In this document: positions 12,552 through 23,617 of the stretch, piece after piece
How positions within the stretch are numbered: position 1 is the first letter of the stretch
Layout of the letters: each line of letters opens with the position of its first letter
Assembly: GCF_001619985.1 (NCBI RefSeq)
Contig: NW_017264194.1
Location: 1,855,511 to 1,919,510, forward strand
Direction: 5' to 3'
From: Xylona heveae TC161
Lineage: Eukaryota > Ascomycota > Xylonomycetes > Xylonales > Xylonaceae
DNA: 64,000 nt
Notes under the pieces: generated by a model
What the model was told of the DNA's origin: nothing
Seen by the model: the letters and a program-made list of their open reading frames with translations, nothing else
Databases searched by the model: none
Program-made: the position numbers and the translations under genes

Positions 12552-12617
12552 CCTCGGCTTCTGCGAACGGAGTGAGTTTCGACCCTGGATAGTAGTGCAA
12601 GGTCCAATAAGCCGAGG
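12552..12617. promoter_or_regulatory. Pair of FarA/FarB-type fatty-acid response sites
   Basis: CCTCGG at 12552-12557 and its reverse complement CCGAGG at 12612-12617 lie 177-242 bases before the FOX2 start. In Aspergillus this core is bound by FarA and FarB, which induce beta-oxidation genes on fatty acids (Hynes and co-workers). Position and the downstream gene make a functional role likely, but a 6-base core occurs often by chance. Confidence 0.55.
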
Positions 12618-12793
12618 TTCACTTTCGCGGGCTCGACACTCTTGATCCATTATACACCTAGCTTTGGCTGACCTCACCTCTTCTTTCTAAGCTTTCCAAC
12701 AGCTGATAATACTTCGCTTTTTCTTCATCAATGCATTTTTGTATTCTCTGAGACCTTGCTCTGAAGCTGTACTCTATGTAACATCTTTCCAAT

Positions 12794-15700
12794 ATGTCTG
12801 AACTACGTTTCGACAACCAGACAGTCGTCGTGACCGGAGCAGGCGGTGGCCTTGGTAAAGCTTATGCTACCTTCTTTGCGTCGCGAGGGGCAAATGTCGT
12901 TGTTAATGATCTAGGCGGCTCCTTCAAAGGTGAGGGAACGTCGAACAAGGTGCGTATCTAAAAATATTTTGCTCATTCCTAAGTGTCCGTGAATTTCGAG
13001 CTACAAACTTTTGGTCAAATTATGCACTAATACAGCTCAAATTTCCAAGGCCGCCGATGTCGTCGTTGAAGAAATCAAGGCAGCAGGAGGTAAAGCAGTG
13101 GCAAACTACGACAGCGTGGAGAATGGGGAGAAGATTATCGAGACTGCCATCCAGGCCTTTGGCCGGGTAGACATTCTTCTAAATAATGCTGGCATCTTGA
13201 GGGATGTCAGCTTCAAGAACATGAAGGATGCAGACTGGGATCTGATTATGAAGGTGCACGTGAAAGGCGCCTATAAGGTAGATCCAGAGAGCCCATGACA
13301 TCGCAGAGATTTTAAATGTCTAATTTGTTGCTATAGTGTGCACGAGCAGCATGGCCGTACTTTCGGAAGCAGAAATACGGCAGAGTTATAAATACTGCAT
13401 CTGCAGCGGGACTTTTTGGAGGCTTCGGACAAGCAAATTATGCAGGTCAGCTTTTTCTCCAATTTTCATCGCGAGTTCTATGCTAAGCAGAAACTGTAGC
13501 TGCCAAGCTTGCACAAGTTGGCTTTACGGAGACTCTGGCAAAGGAGGGCCTGAAATATAACATCTTAGTGAATGTGATTGCGCCCATAGGTAAGCATTTC
13601 CTTTCTCCATAGACATCTTTGCCTGGAAGAAAATCAAAATCAGATCCCTTGAGCTCTTTAATGTCTGAATCCAGCTTATCGAGGTCAAAGAAAGATAATT
13701 GGGAAATACTAACGCTTTCAAAAGCTGCTAGCCGCATGACTGAGACTGTCATGCCTCCAGACGTTCTGGAGAGTCTGAAACCAGATTGGGTGGTTCCGCT
13801 CGTCGCCGTACTCGTACACTCATCGAATGAAATCGAGACCGGGTCCATTTTTGAAGTTGGCGGTGGTCATGTTGCCAAGATTCGATGGGAGCGTGCCAAG
13901 GGCGCCTTACTCAAGACCGATTCAACGCTCACCCCTGGAGCTATCCTCAAGCGCTGGAAGGACGTTAATGACTTCTCAGAACCAGAGCACCCGCAAGGGA
14001 CAGCCAACTTTATGGAGAAGCTAGAAGAAGGGTTGAAGCTCTCCAGCAATGATCCTGGTGAGACGCTGGACTTTAAGGGAAAGGTGGCACTTATTACTGG
14101 TGCCGGTGGAGGGTGAGTACCTGAAGGTTCCTATTGATATGCGCTCTACTGATTCATACCTAAAGTCTTGGTCGCTCCTATGCACTTTTATTCGCTAAAC
14201 TTGGAGCTTCCGTCGTGGTAAATGATCTTGTCAATCCAGATACCGTCGTGCAAGAAATTAAGAAGCTGGGAGGAAAGGCTGTTGCAAGCAAAGCTTCTGC
14301 CGAAGATGGCGAAGTCGTTGTCAAAGCCGCTATCGATGCGTTTGGGCGCATTGACATCTTGGTCAATAATGCCGGGATTCTTCGCGACAAGGCATTTGCC
14401 AACATGGACGAGAAACTGTGGGATCAGGTCGTTGCCGTTCACCTTCGAGGCACATACAAGGCTACCAAGGCTGCCTGGCCCTACTTTTTGAAACAAAAGT
14501 ATGGCAGAGTCATCAACACGACTAGCACCAGTGGCATCTACGGCAATTTTGGTCAGGCAAACTATGCCGCAGCGGTGAGTCGATTTCCCAGTATGGTCAA
14601 ATCTGGAAAAAATTGCTAATATCGGTTTCTCTACAGAAAGCGGGCATTTTGGGCTTCTCTCGCACCTTGGCTCGTGAAGGCGCAAAATACAACATCTATG
14701 TAAACACGATTGCACCGAACGCAGGCACGAATATGACTCGGACAGTCATGCCTGAAGAAATGGTTCAGGCCCTCAAGCCAGACTATGTTGCGCCACTTGT
14801 GGTACTCCTTGCCTCTGACAAGGTTCCCCCTCCGCCGACAGGTGGGCTTTTTGAGGTGGGAAGTGGCTTCGTTGCCAAGACAAGGTGGCAGCGCAGTGGC
14901 GGACACGGCTTCCCGATAGATGTGAAGCTCACTCCCGAGGCTGTTCTAGAACAGTGGACGCGCATTATTAACTTCGACGACGGCCGTGCCGACCATCCCG
15001 AGGACCCTCAAGATGGACTGAAGAGTATCATGGCGAATTTTGAAAATCGTAGCAATGGCGGTCAACAAGATTCTGAGAATGAATTCATCAAGAATATTGA
15101 AGCAGCCAAGAAAGCCGATGCAGAAGGCACTGAATTTGACTACGACGACCGTGATGTCATTCTCTATAGTGAGTTTCACTGAGCTTCATTGGGCCATTGT
15201 TCCTTTCTTTATATTTAAAGCCATGAAGGCCTCATGCTAATACTAAACTTGTACAGACCTCGGTCTTGGAGCCAAGCGTACCGAGTTGCCGCTTGTCTTT
15301 GAAGGAGACGAGAACTTCCAGGTGCTCCCAAGCTTCGGTGTTATCCCAGCGTTTGGAACGAAGGCATCATACAACTATGATGACATTGTACCAAACTTTT
15401 CTCCCATGATGCTCTTACACGGTGAACAATTTCTTGAGATTCGCAAATTTCCGATTCCCACTTCCGCCTCCCTCGTCTCTTACGCCAAGCTTGTCGATGT
15501 TATCGATAAAGGCAATGCCGCCATTGTAGTTTCTGGGATTACCACAAAAGATAAGAATACCGGCGAAGACGTCTTCTACAACGAGTTCACCACATTCATC
15601 CGTGGGTCTGGTGGGTTTGGTGGACCAAAAAAGGGCATCGACCGGGGGCCTGCGACGGCAAATTACAAGCCGCCACAGCGGAATCCAGATGTCGTTGTCG

Positions 15701-16044
15701 AGGAGAAGACTGTCGAGGAACAAGCAGCATTGTATCGTCTGAGTGGCGACCGCAACCCGTTGCATATCGACCCAGAATTCTCCAAGGTCGGAGGTTTCAA
15801 AACTCCCATTCTGCACGGTCTCTGCACATTTGGCATTTCAGCCAAACACCTCTTCCTGAAGTTTGGCCCGTACCGAAATATCAAAGTTCGCTTTGCCGGG
15901 ACAGTGCTGCCAGGCCAGACTCTGCGCACAGAAATGTGGAAGGAGGGAAACAAGGTCGTTTTCCAGACCAGAGTTGTCGAGACGGGCAAGATCTGCATTG
16001 CCGGAGCGGGAGCAGAATTAGTAACTGATAAGGGAAAGCTTTGA
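12794..16044 (+). CDS. FOX2: Peroxisomal multifunctional beta-oxidation enzyme (Fox2)
   Basis: Carries the second and third steps of peroxisomal fatty-acid beta-oxidation: 2-enoyl-CoA hydratase 2 and (3R)-hydroxyacyl-CoA dehydrogenase. Exon 1 starts [21 protein letters not shown] at 12794. Domain order is two tandem short-chain dehydrogenase domains, each with TGAGGGLG, a [13 protein letters not shown] or [12 protein letters not shown] motif and the catalytic YxxxK region ([10 protein letters not shown]), followed by a MaoC-type hot-dog hydratase ([20 protein letters not shown]). Eight exons are visible, with introns after 12951 and near 13277, 13445, 13590, 14113, 14574 and 15169. Total length is about 900 residues, normal for the family. 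The C terminus is GKL, a relaxed form of the peroxisomal PTS1 tripeptide SKL. The promoter has CCTCGG/CCGAGG sites. Confidence 0.96.
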
Positions 16045-16401
16045 ATGATGCATTGATTGGGTTGTTGCGTGCCATATATAAACAAAAACCGCCGCAGGAC
16101 GGTTGAAGCTGGGCATATATGCTATTGAAAGAGATTGATAAGGTATTCAAGTTGATGTACCCTTTGTTTGCTTTGCTTTTTTGGGGTTAGCAATTTGGTA
16201 GGTAAATCTCGAATACCATTCTCTCTTTTTCGAGATGATCAACATGCGCAACCTAAAATCATTGTGATTAAGCGTTTCCATTGTCTCGCACAATGTAGTA
16301 CCCATCGAGTCCACATTGAACCCTAATGGCGAAAGTTCGTGCGCTGTGTAATGTAGACAAAAGGTGGGGCATCCGACGGTACGCCTACACACTGTACTGT
16401 C
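16045..16401. other. Convergent 3' region FOX2 / HRQ1
   Basis: Tail-to-tail space that should hold both 3' UTRs. Nothing else is seen. Confidence 0.5.
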
Positions 16402-19400
16402 TCAATCATCTGGCTCGTCCTTTATAATCACCGCCGAGTCATCCCCATGACCGTTATCCCCGCCCACGGTTCCCGCGACAACTGACTTCCCTTGTGCCCG
16501 TCTTGACGACGACCCGACTGCGTTCCTCTCAATATCAAGTACTTGAATCAGCGTGCCTCTGGCCGGTCTGACTTCTTCTGCAGCAATGATCGTCTCGATT
16601 CCCGCGGGTGTCAGTTCGTCTTCGGGGCCCCAGGGCAGGGAATCGATATCAATGTCGAGATTCAAGAGACAACGCAAGATGACCGATGCGCCAGCCTTGC
16701 TCAGGACAAGATTCGCCTCTTTGCAGCGTTCCGAGCAAACGCACTCGACGCAGCCATCTTGGCAATGGCACGCCGCGACGCGATCACAGGCCTGATGTAA
16801 AAGCAGATCGACAAACTCGAATGCCTTTGTAGAAATCCCTGAGCCTGCGGCGCCGCCCTTGGCATCGTAAAAGGTCAGTCGGGCCGGACGTTTGCGCGAG
16901 GTTTCGCGGCGCGCGAATTCCTTGAGGGCGTTTTTGCATTCTGTGCGGACGTCGCCGGGCATGCTGATGACGAAATTGGGCATGAGAGAAAGCAGGGCGT
17001 GTTCGGCGGCATGAATGGCCGCGGCGGCATTGAGGCGACGGGAGGCAAGAATCTCGAGTGCTTTGGAGGGCACGTCGAGCCAGAATCCCTTGGACAGGAT
17101 CTCGACGGGGGGGTTGTCGACCTGGACGGCGTCAAGAATGCGGCGGCGTTTGTCGACCTTGAAGAAACCAAAGACGACCATGCGGACTTTGATGCTGCCG
17201 TAGAAGGCGCGGGAGAGGGAGTCTGGGATGCGCCGAATGGCTTCGGTCTCAATGGGGTCGACGTCGGTGTAGTCGCGTTGCTGGGTGGTCCAGTCGATGT
17301 TGGCGCGCTCGACGCGGGCCAGGCGCGAGTCAATGGAGAATTCCTTGACAATGTATGTCTGGCCTTGGTGGAGATAGACGCCACCTTCGTAGATGGTGAA
17401 AAAGGCCCGAGACGGTTCGACTTCTTCGAGCACGACGTTGCGGTTGTTGGTGATGTCGACGACGGCGAAGTGCCCGTCTTCTGTGTCGCGGATGGCGACG
17501 AACCGCGACGGATGTGGACGGAATCGTTCATGGCAGTGGTAAAACCCCAGAGGGTCTTTGACCAGGCGGTCCTGCGCGAGCTCAGGGAGGTTTTCACCGA
17601 AATAGATTTGGTCCTCGTCTGGGCGAATTGGCATCTCGTATGCAGCGCACTGAAGATGTCCTTCGAGTACGAGCGTGTTTTGTAGATCGACTCCCAGTTC
17701 ACAGTTGGGCTTGGTGAATATCTCATCTGGGTTCTCCATGTAGTACTGATCTGTGGGGAAACAGTCGCCGAGCAGCACGGACAAGGAGTCTTTGTTACGT
17801 CGTCCAGCTCGGCCACTCTGCTGGCGCAGGTTGGAGATGCTGTATGGAAACCCTACGGTAATTACGGCGTCGAGAGAGCCAATGTCGATACCGAGCTCGA
17901 GGGCGTTTGTCGCTATGATGCCGAGCAGTTTGCCTTCGAACATTTCTTTCTCGATCTGCCTTCGATCTTGTGGTGTGTAGCCGCCTCTGTAGCCCATCAC
18001 GCGCGCCATGACTTCTGGTCGCTCGAGTGCCCTCAGCTCGGACTTGACAGCGCCTACGAGCACTTCGCATTGTTTGCGAACGCGACAAAAAGCAATGACC
18101 CTTACGCCTCTCAATATAAGTTGACAGAATAGTTTGGCGGACTCCACCATGGCATCCCCCCGGCCCGAGGAGGGATCAGCTGGGTCCTTGAATGGAGTGT
18201 TCCAGCATAGAAATTCCTTTCGACCAGAAGGCGAACCATCAAAATCAATTAGTTCAACGTCATCCACGCCGAAGATGGTATTCATGTGTTCCTCCGGATT
18301 GGCAACCGTGGCTGAACATGAAATGAATTTTACATGGTGGTTTCCAACCGCGGCGCATATTCGTCGAAGTCTTCTCATAATGAAGGCAACGTGGGACCCA
18401 AAGAGACCGTTGTATACGTGAAGCTCGTCGACAACGACGTATTTGAGATTCTTGAGAAAAGTTCTCCATGACTCTTCTTGGGGCAGAATTGTTATATGTA
18501 ACATGTCCGGATTGGTGAAGATGATTCTTGCTTCATCTCTTATGCGATTCCTGTCTTGCATGGGTGTATCGCCATCAAAGGTCTCGACAACGAGATTCTC
18601 CAACCCAGGCATGAGGCTCATCAACTCTTTCAAGCTTCTTCGTTGATCTTGAGCCAAAGCTTTTGTCGGGAAGATGTACATTGCTCTAGTATTGAGATCT
18701 TGCTCTAGTTCGTGCAAAACTGGAATCTGATAGATGAGAGATTTCCCTGAACTCGTAGAGGTGGATACAATAACATGGCGTCCATGATACAGATGGTTTA
18801 TTGCTTCCGCTTGGTGTGAATAGAGTTGCGTGATCTCTCGAGTATTGTACAGCGCGTTGACCAATGTCTGCGACAATTGAAATTCTAGTTCGCCATGAAC
18901 AGGAGGTTGGGGGTCAAATACTCGATGCCCATCAGGGACTATCTGACCAGTGTACCACTCTAGTGACTTGATTTCTTTAATGATGTCTGCTATGGAGGCT
19001 CGTTCCTCTGGTATCCTAGCGGGCAGTTTTGCGTAGGCTTGCCTTGCAGGAGTTGCGCTCCGCTCCTTTGAAATGACAGGAATATAGTCACTCAGCTCTT
19101 CTTCCAGACGGGATACTGGATCAACCCCATCTGCAGCAGATTGGTTGAGGAAAGCGTTAACCGCAGAGGTAAACTTGGTATTCCTCTTGTCAATCATCTT
19201 CATCATCTGCGCTTGACTGTAGACGGGCATCTTCAATCTCTCCTCTCGAAGTTTCCTGACTGGATTCACAGGCTTCCCTGTTTTTGGCTGCAGGACCTGA
19301 CGCTTGAGATCGCCATCAATGAATTCGAAGAAGAGTACTTCCCTTCCTCTCCTTTCTCTAGCACCATTGTGACTACCCTCATCTGGCGTCTCCAGCGGGG

Positions 19401-19920
19401 CAAAATGGTCCACTTGTCGAACTTTAGTTCCAGACCCTTCCACAAGGACATCCAAGCTTGCCTCGTCCACGTAGGAGAAATTTATCGCGTTAGGGACCAG
19501 AGCCTTGATCTGACCAATGTCCGCTATTATCAAAGGTCGTTTTACGTGGCTTTCGACAGCTGACTTGATGTTGTCAAAGGTTGTTGCCAAGTGTTTTCTC
19601 GTACAACAAAATGTATAGACCAGGTTCAATGCTTTGTGGATCTGTCCAAGCTTTGTGAAATGTTCTGGCCATGGGACATTACTATTGACGAAGTTCGACG
19701 AATCTTGGCGGACCAGCGCCGGTGTGGAGTCTGAAGCTGATTTCCCCGAGCGGCGGGACTTCTTTCCACCATCATGAGTCTTGGTAGGTACTGTCTGAGT
19801 TGTCGTCGATGGATTTTCACTGGCGGGATCGGTGGGAGTTCCATTTTCCAGTTCGGAGGCTTTTCGCTTCCCTTTTCTGACGACTTTATTAGAGACCGTT
19901 GCCGCCCGCAGCTTGGTCAT
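16402..19920 (-). CDS. HRQ1: Hrq1-type RecQ4-like DNA helicase
   Basis: An ATP-dependent 3'-5' DNA helicase of the Hrq1 family, the fungal relative of human RECQL4, acting in interstrand crosslink repair and telomere care in the nucleus. The 1172-residue protein is intronless. Residues 1-60 are basic with nuclear-localisation-like KRKASE and GKKSRRSGK. The helicase core has Walker A STSTSSGKSLIYQIP, the DExH box VVVDELHVYNG, SCSATVANPEEH, and in the second RecA lobe ATNALELGIDIGSLDAVI and QQSGRAGRR. The C-terminal DUF1998-type region contains the cysteine cluster CHCQDGCVECVCSERC expected to bind zinc. The protein ends IIKDEPDD, which includes a consensus SUMO acceptor motif (IKDE). All motifs are intact. 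Confidence 0.97.
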   Translation of the reverse strand: MTKLRAATVSNKVVRKGKRKASELENGTPTDPASENPSTTTQTVPTKTHDGGKKSRRSGKSASDSTPALVRQDSSNFVNSNVPWPEHFTKLGQIHKALNLVYTFCCTRKHLATTFDNIKSAVESHVKRPLIIADIGQIKALVPNAINFSYVDEASLDVLVEGSGTKVRQVDHFAPLETPDEGSHNGARERRGREVLFFEFIDGDLKRQVLQPKTGKPVNPVRKLREERLKMPVYSQAQMMKMIDKRNTKFTSAVNAFLNQSAADGVDPVSRLEEELSDYIPVISKERSATPARQAYAKLPARIPEERASIADIIKEIKSLEWYTGQIVPDGHRVFDPQPPVHGELEFQLSQTLVNALYNTREITQLYSHQAEAINHLYHGRHVIVSTSTSSGKSLIYQIPVLHELEQDLNTRAMYIFPTKALAQDQRRSLKELMSLMPGLENLVVETFDGDTPMQDRNRIRDEARIIFTNPDMLHITILPQEESWRTFLKNLKYVVVDELHVYNGLFGSHVAFIMRRLRRICAAVGNHHVKFISCSATVANPEEHMNTIFGVDDVELIDFDGSPSGRKEFLCWNTPFKDPADPSSGRGDAMVESAKLFCQLILRGVRVIAFCRVRKQCEVLVGAVKSELRALERPEVMARVMGYRGGYTPQDRRQIEKEMFEGKLLGIIATNALELGIDIGSLDAVITVGFPYSISNLRQQSGRAGRRNKDSLSVLLGDCFPTDQYYMENPDEIFTKPNCELGVDLQNTLVLEGHLQCAAYEMPIRPDEDQIYFGENLPELAQDRLVKDPLGFYHCHERFRPHPSRFVAIRDTEDGHFAVVDITNNRNVVLEEVEPSRAFFTIYEGGVYLHQGQTYIVKEFSIDSRLARVERANIDWTTQQRDYTDVDPIETEAIRRIPDSLSRAFYGSIKVRMVVFGFFKVDKRRRILDAVQVDNPPVEILSKGFWLDVPSKALEILASRRLNAAAAIHAAEHALLSLMPNFVISMPGDVRTECKNALKEFARRETSRKRPARLTFYDAKGGAAGSGISTKAFEFVDLLLHQACDRVAACHCQDGCVECVCSERCKEANLVLSKAGASVILRCLLNLDIDIDSLPWGPEDELTPAGIETIIAAEEVRPARGTLIQVLDIERNAVGSSSRRAQGKSVVAGTVGGDNGHGDDSAVIIKDEPDD

Positions 19921-20648
19921 CTCGCAAACGAGAAAACTCTTTCGAGCATAAACATCAGGATCTATGGTTTGAGCCTTGGATATTGCCCCTAAGCTTGCGT
20001 GCTGCCTCCTGGCGTATGGATAGGATGTTCACGTCAAAGTAGAGGCGCGTCGATTCGCGCATCCATTCGCGAGCCCGTCAACAGTCATGTCGTCATAATT
20101 TGACATGGGTTCAAAAAAAAGACAGCGTCTTAATCTGTTATAATAAATGGCATTTTTCCCCTGACATCTCCGCAATTATCAGAATTACATTTTATATTTA
20201 CCAATCTAAAGGGTTTGTATCAATGTTTGGAGCTGAAATTTATTTATTTTTACTCATAGTGCCCCGAAGCGGCTGCGAAACGCCAGTGTCATGCAATGGA
20301 ACTTATTAATGCTTCTATTTGTTTCTGCCTTTTTGAGATCTAATCATTTCTGCTATACACGGTGGCATTTACTCAAAGCTCGAGATGCATTTAGGCCAGT
20401 TCTCCTTCTGTAAAATATGCCTTTTGAAGAAATGTACGATTCAAGATGGCTGTAAGATTTGAGTCGGGCAGAGGAACGAGGTTTGAAACATTTCCCGGCA
20501 CCCTACAGTCAGGCTCTTATCCGTAAATTTCCAAACAACCACGGCTTCCCAGTGCCACAGAAATGACTGGGCTTCTTTAACGCCAGTAAGACAATGGCGA
20601 TTGGGGTATCAATCTCGAGCACCTCCCCGAAAACTCATCACCCGGCAC
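19921..20648. other. Intergenic, HRQ1 promoter and 3' flank of Ran-binding gene
   Basis: About 730 bases with no reading frame, RNA gene or repeat that I can support. It contains the HRQ1 upstream region. Confidence 0.45.
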
Positions 20649-22538
20649 TTACAGCGTCTTCTGCACTTCCAAGATCTTTTCCCGCAATTCCGAAGCTATC
20701 TCATCAGATTTGGCCTAGAATAGTACTAGAATTAGTTGCCGAATTCCGAAGGTATTGCAAAAGCAGTCGGAAAGACATACCTTCAATTGTAATGGGACCG
20801 GCTTCCCATCAAGAAGTTCAAACAGTGTTAGGCTCTTTCCCTTTCCGCCAAGCTTCATATCCTTAATTGGGACATTGAGGATGACCTTGTGAACAAAATC
20901 CGAACGCATAACGAGTCGTGCGGGGGGCGATTCTTTGTCAGACTCTTCATCAGTCTGCGGTACATTGACCTTCAAAACACCGAGACCTCTCTCTTTCCAT
21001 TCTTTGTTGGTAAACGCGTAAAGCTTGCATCTGCAAGAAAAGGCGGTGTGTTCGCCCTCCTCACCAGTTTCCACTATGGAAATTGAACGTTAGTATCTCT
21101 TTGAATGCTGCTCATGTACTCAGATAATTATGAAGGTTATCTTACCGGCTTGCGGTCGGAAAGGCTTATCCTCCTTGTCCTTGGCATCTTCTGAGCCGCC
21201 TGGCGTGTCTTCATCGTTGCCATTTGCCTCTGCTTCTTCCTCTTCCTCGTCATCTGGCGGCGCTCCAAAGGGCTTGGCGGGCTTATCACTTATTCCAATA
21301 ACGCCAGGGCCATCATGGGAAGCGAAGCTCTTCAGTCCACCACCTCCAAAGCTCGATCCAAAGCCCGTTCCGAGCTTTCCAAACCCAGAGGCAGACGAAC
21401 CGAAACCACTGCCGAAAGATGTACCTGATTGTGAAGCATTACCAGCGCCGGAGTTCAGAGTAGCGAAGGGGCTTGCCTTGCCCGATGATGCAGCCAATGT
21501 TCCAAACGGAGAAGCCGCTGAACTAGCAAGGGCACCAAAACCAGAAGCCGCGAACTTTTCTGCGGAAGTCTCAGCTTTGTCGGTCTGGACATTTCCTCCT
21601 GAGCTGGAAGCACCTCCAAGTGAAGGTGATTTTTTGGCGGCAAGAGCGCCGAACGGTGAAATGGCGGAGGTATTCGAAAACCCGCTGCCGGGTGGTATCT
21701 GCATCACACGGAGCTTATCAATGCCATGCCATCGAGGTATCGCTTTTCAAAGGGCCTCTGATACCCTACCTTTGTCTCGGTTGATTTCGCCTTCTCTGGC
21801 TCTTGCGACGTATCGCGATGTCGTTTCTTCTCGGGCTCATCATTAGCTGCTCTTCCCGGCCGACTCTCTTCAACGACCTCGTTAGTCTCGACAAGAACCT
21901 TTTCCTCAGTTCCTGGTTGTCCCGCCGCTTTGACCGAGTCTTTGTCGAACTGCTCTCTGCTCCTCTTTCTTTTAGGAACCGGTACATCTATTGCGGGACC
22001 TTCTAGCTGGCTGGGAGCGGTTCCTGCATAACTTGATTTAGCTTTTGCACCTTTCTCTACGTTTTCGAAGCATCAAACCTTCCGTCCCGTTGCCTTCTGC
22101 CGAGGCCCTAACGTCCTTTGAGGCGCTACGCTCCTGATCTGGCGCCTCATTTTGCATATCCCTAGATCTCTTTCTTGTGCGGCGCTCTTCTTTTTCTGCC
22201 GTAGCCTCTCCACTTTGCGCGGCCTCCGCTTCCAGGTCGTCGAATGATCGCTTCTTCGTCGACCTTCCTCGCTCGCCTCCCTCCTCCTGTCGCAGTTCCG
22301 AGGAGGCAGGCTTCTCTCCTTCAGCAGAGCTTTCAGGTGGCAGATCCGGATTGGGGCCTGACGCAATGGATGTCTTCTTGAACTTTTCGCGAACAGGGCG
22401 TTCGCCTGCGTCGCTATCCCCCACCGAACCGGCATCGTTCGTTATGTCCCCATCGTGAGTTGCTTCCATTCGGGGTGACCGGTTCGCTTCGTCGGCGAGA
22501 TCGATATTTGCGCTGTGATGTTTCGGTGAGGCAGCCAT
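20649..22538 (-). CDS. YRB2: Ran-binding FG-repeat protein (Yrb2/Nup50-like)
   Basis: A nuclear Ran-binding protein, probably a cofactor in Crm1-dependent export as yeast Yrb2 is. Five exons join in phase. Exon 1 (from MAASPKHHSANIDLAD at 22538) is acidic/basic low complexity; a 55-base intron beginning GTTTGATG links it to EGTAPSQLEGPAIDVP and a KRKRSRE basic segment. Next is an FG-rich region (SGFGALASS, SPFGTLAASS, GSGFGSSASGFG, FGSSFGGGG). After an acidic stretch comes the Ran-binding domain VETGEEGEHTAFSCRCKLYA ... KERGLGVLKVNVP ... LVMRSDFVHKVILN. The last exon is short (AKSDEIASELREKILEVQ). FG repeats plus a single C-terminal RanBD is the Yrb2/Nup50/Nup2 layout; among these Yrb2 is preferred on size (about 500 residues). 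Confidence 0.9.
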
Positions 22539-23617
22539 TTCTGATTGGAACAGTGCCTAGGGAGATGCCAGTCAACCCCCGCAGTACAATATATGCGATA
22601 TGCGAATTTTTGCACCTTCGAGAAGACTAACAGGCGCGTCGGAAGATTGAATGGAAGCAGGGCGGTTTGAAAAGTCGAAGTCGACTGACAGTATGGCGAG
22701 GCGATCACTCTTGGTATTCTGCACAACGTGCGTTGTAACAACAGCGGCGCAGCGAGGTGTCAGAGTACGTTGCTGTCAAGGCGAGAAGGCAAAGAGACGC
22801 AAAGGAAGCGAGCCAGTGCAACGAAGCTGCTGCCGGCCAAGGGTTCACACGTCCCAGATGAGCGTAGCAGCGGGGTGCGGTAACCACAATGCGATAAGGT
22901 GGCTGTTGGTCAAGGAGCCCCAGGGTGGTGTTTTGCGTATTATCGGCGGGTGTTGGAGGGGACCAATGTTGTGTTTTGAGTGGGTAGTGGGCAAGAAGGA
23001 CGGTCTACCGCAGTAACTTACCCTTGTGACTTGGCGGCACCAAAGCAGTCGAATTGGGGAATTGCGGTTGCGCCTGCCAACATTTACCGAGACCGAGTTG
23101 TATCGGCTAATGATGATACGTCAGACAAACAGCTTGTACTTTCGTGATTCCACCATGGCTATTTGTAAAGATCCGAACAGTCCATTTCAAAAGGCGATTG
23201 GGCCATCTATGAAACGCCGACTTGGGAATTGTTTCGGAAATTTTGAAGACTAAGAACGTGTCACATTCGGTTACCAGAACTATTCAAATGGTGCAGCTGA
23301 CTTGAAGAAGACGTATGCGCTGAGAGCTTGCATTTAGCTGATACGAGATATATTATCATCAGACAACCGTTTGCTTCAAAAGATGTATTTCAAGCTGAAG
23401 AGCAAATTAACGCTCATACTTTTCTTGGTATAGTTGATAAGATGATTGTCCACGAAGCAGCGGTCCATGTAAAATAGATGCCGAGCATGTGAACGAACTA
23501 AAATATGCATAAACTGGAGAAGAGCTACTGGTCCGAGATGGGGCATTCCTTGGAAGCCCCATTGAAACACGAAAAGAAATGCCACAGCTTCGCGGAGGTC
23601 AGACAACGAGCATAGCA
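22539..23617. other. Intergenic, promoter of Ran-binding gene
   Basis: About 1.1 kb between two minus-strand genes. Frames on both strands are short and without domain likeness. No repeats were found. Confidence 0.45.

Larger units (their letters stand above)
11929..12793. other. Divergent promoter region TDA10 / FOX2
   Basis: Holds both promoters, a 26-base GA microsatellite (12433-12458) and two CCTCGG-type sites near FOX2, listed separately. CT-rich runs just before 12794 are usual in fungal promoters. Confidence 0.55.

Noticed and set aside
16999-17685. Plus-strand frame of 228 codons inside HRQ1
   Set aside because: Antisense to the HRQ1 helicase, valine/aspartate-rich with no family likeness, as expected for a shadow frame in GC-rich coding DNA.
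21130-21846. Plus-strand frame of 238 codons opposite the Ran-binding gene
   Set aside because: Antisense to the FG-repeat exon; its Pro/Ala/Ser content mirrors the Gly/Phe/Ser repeat on the other strand.
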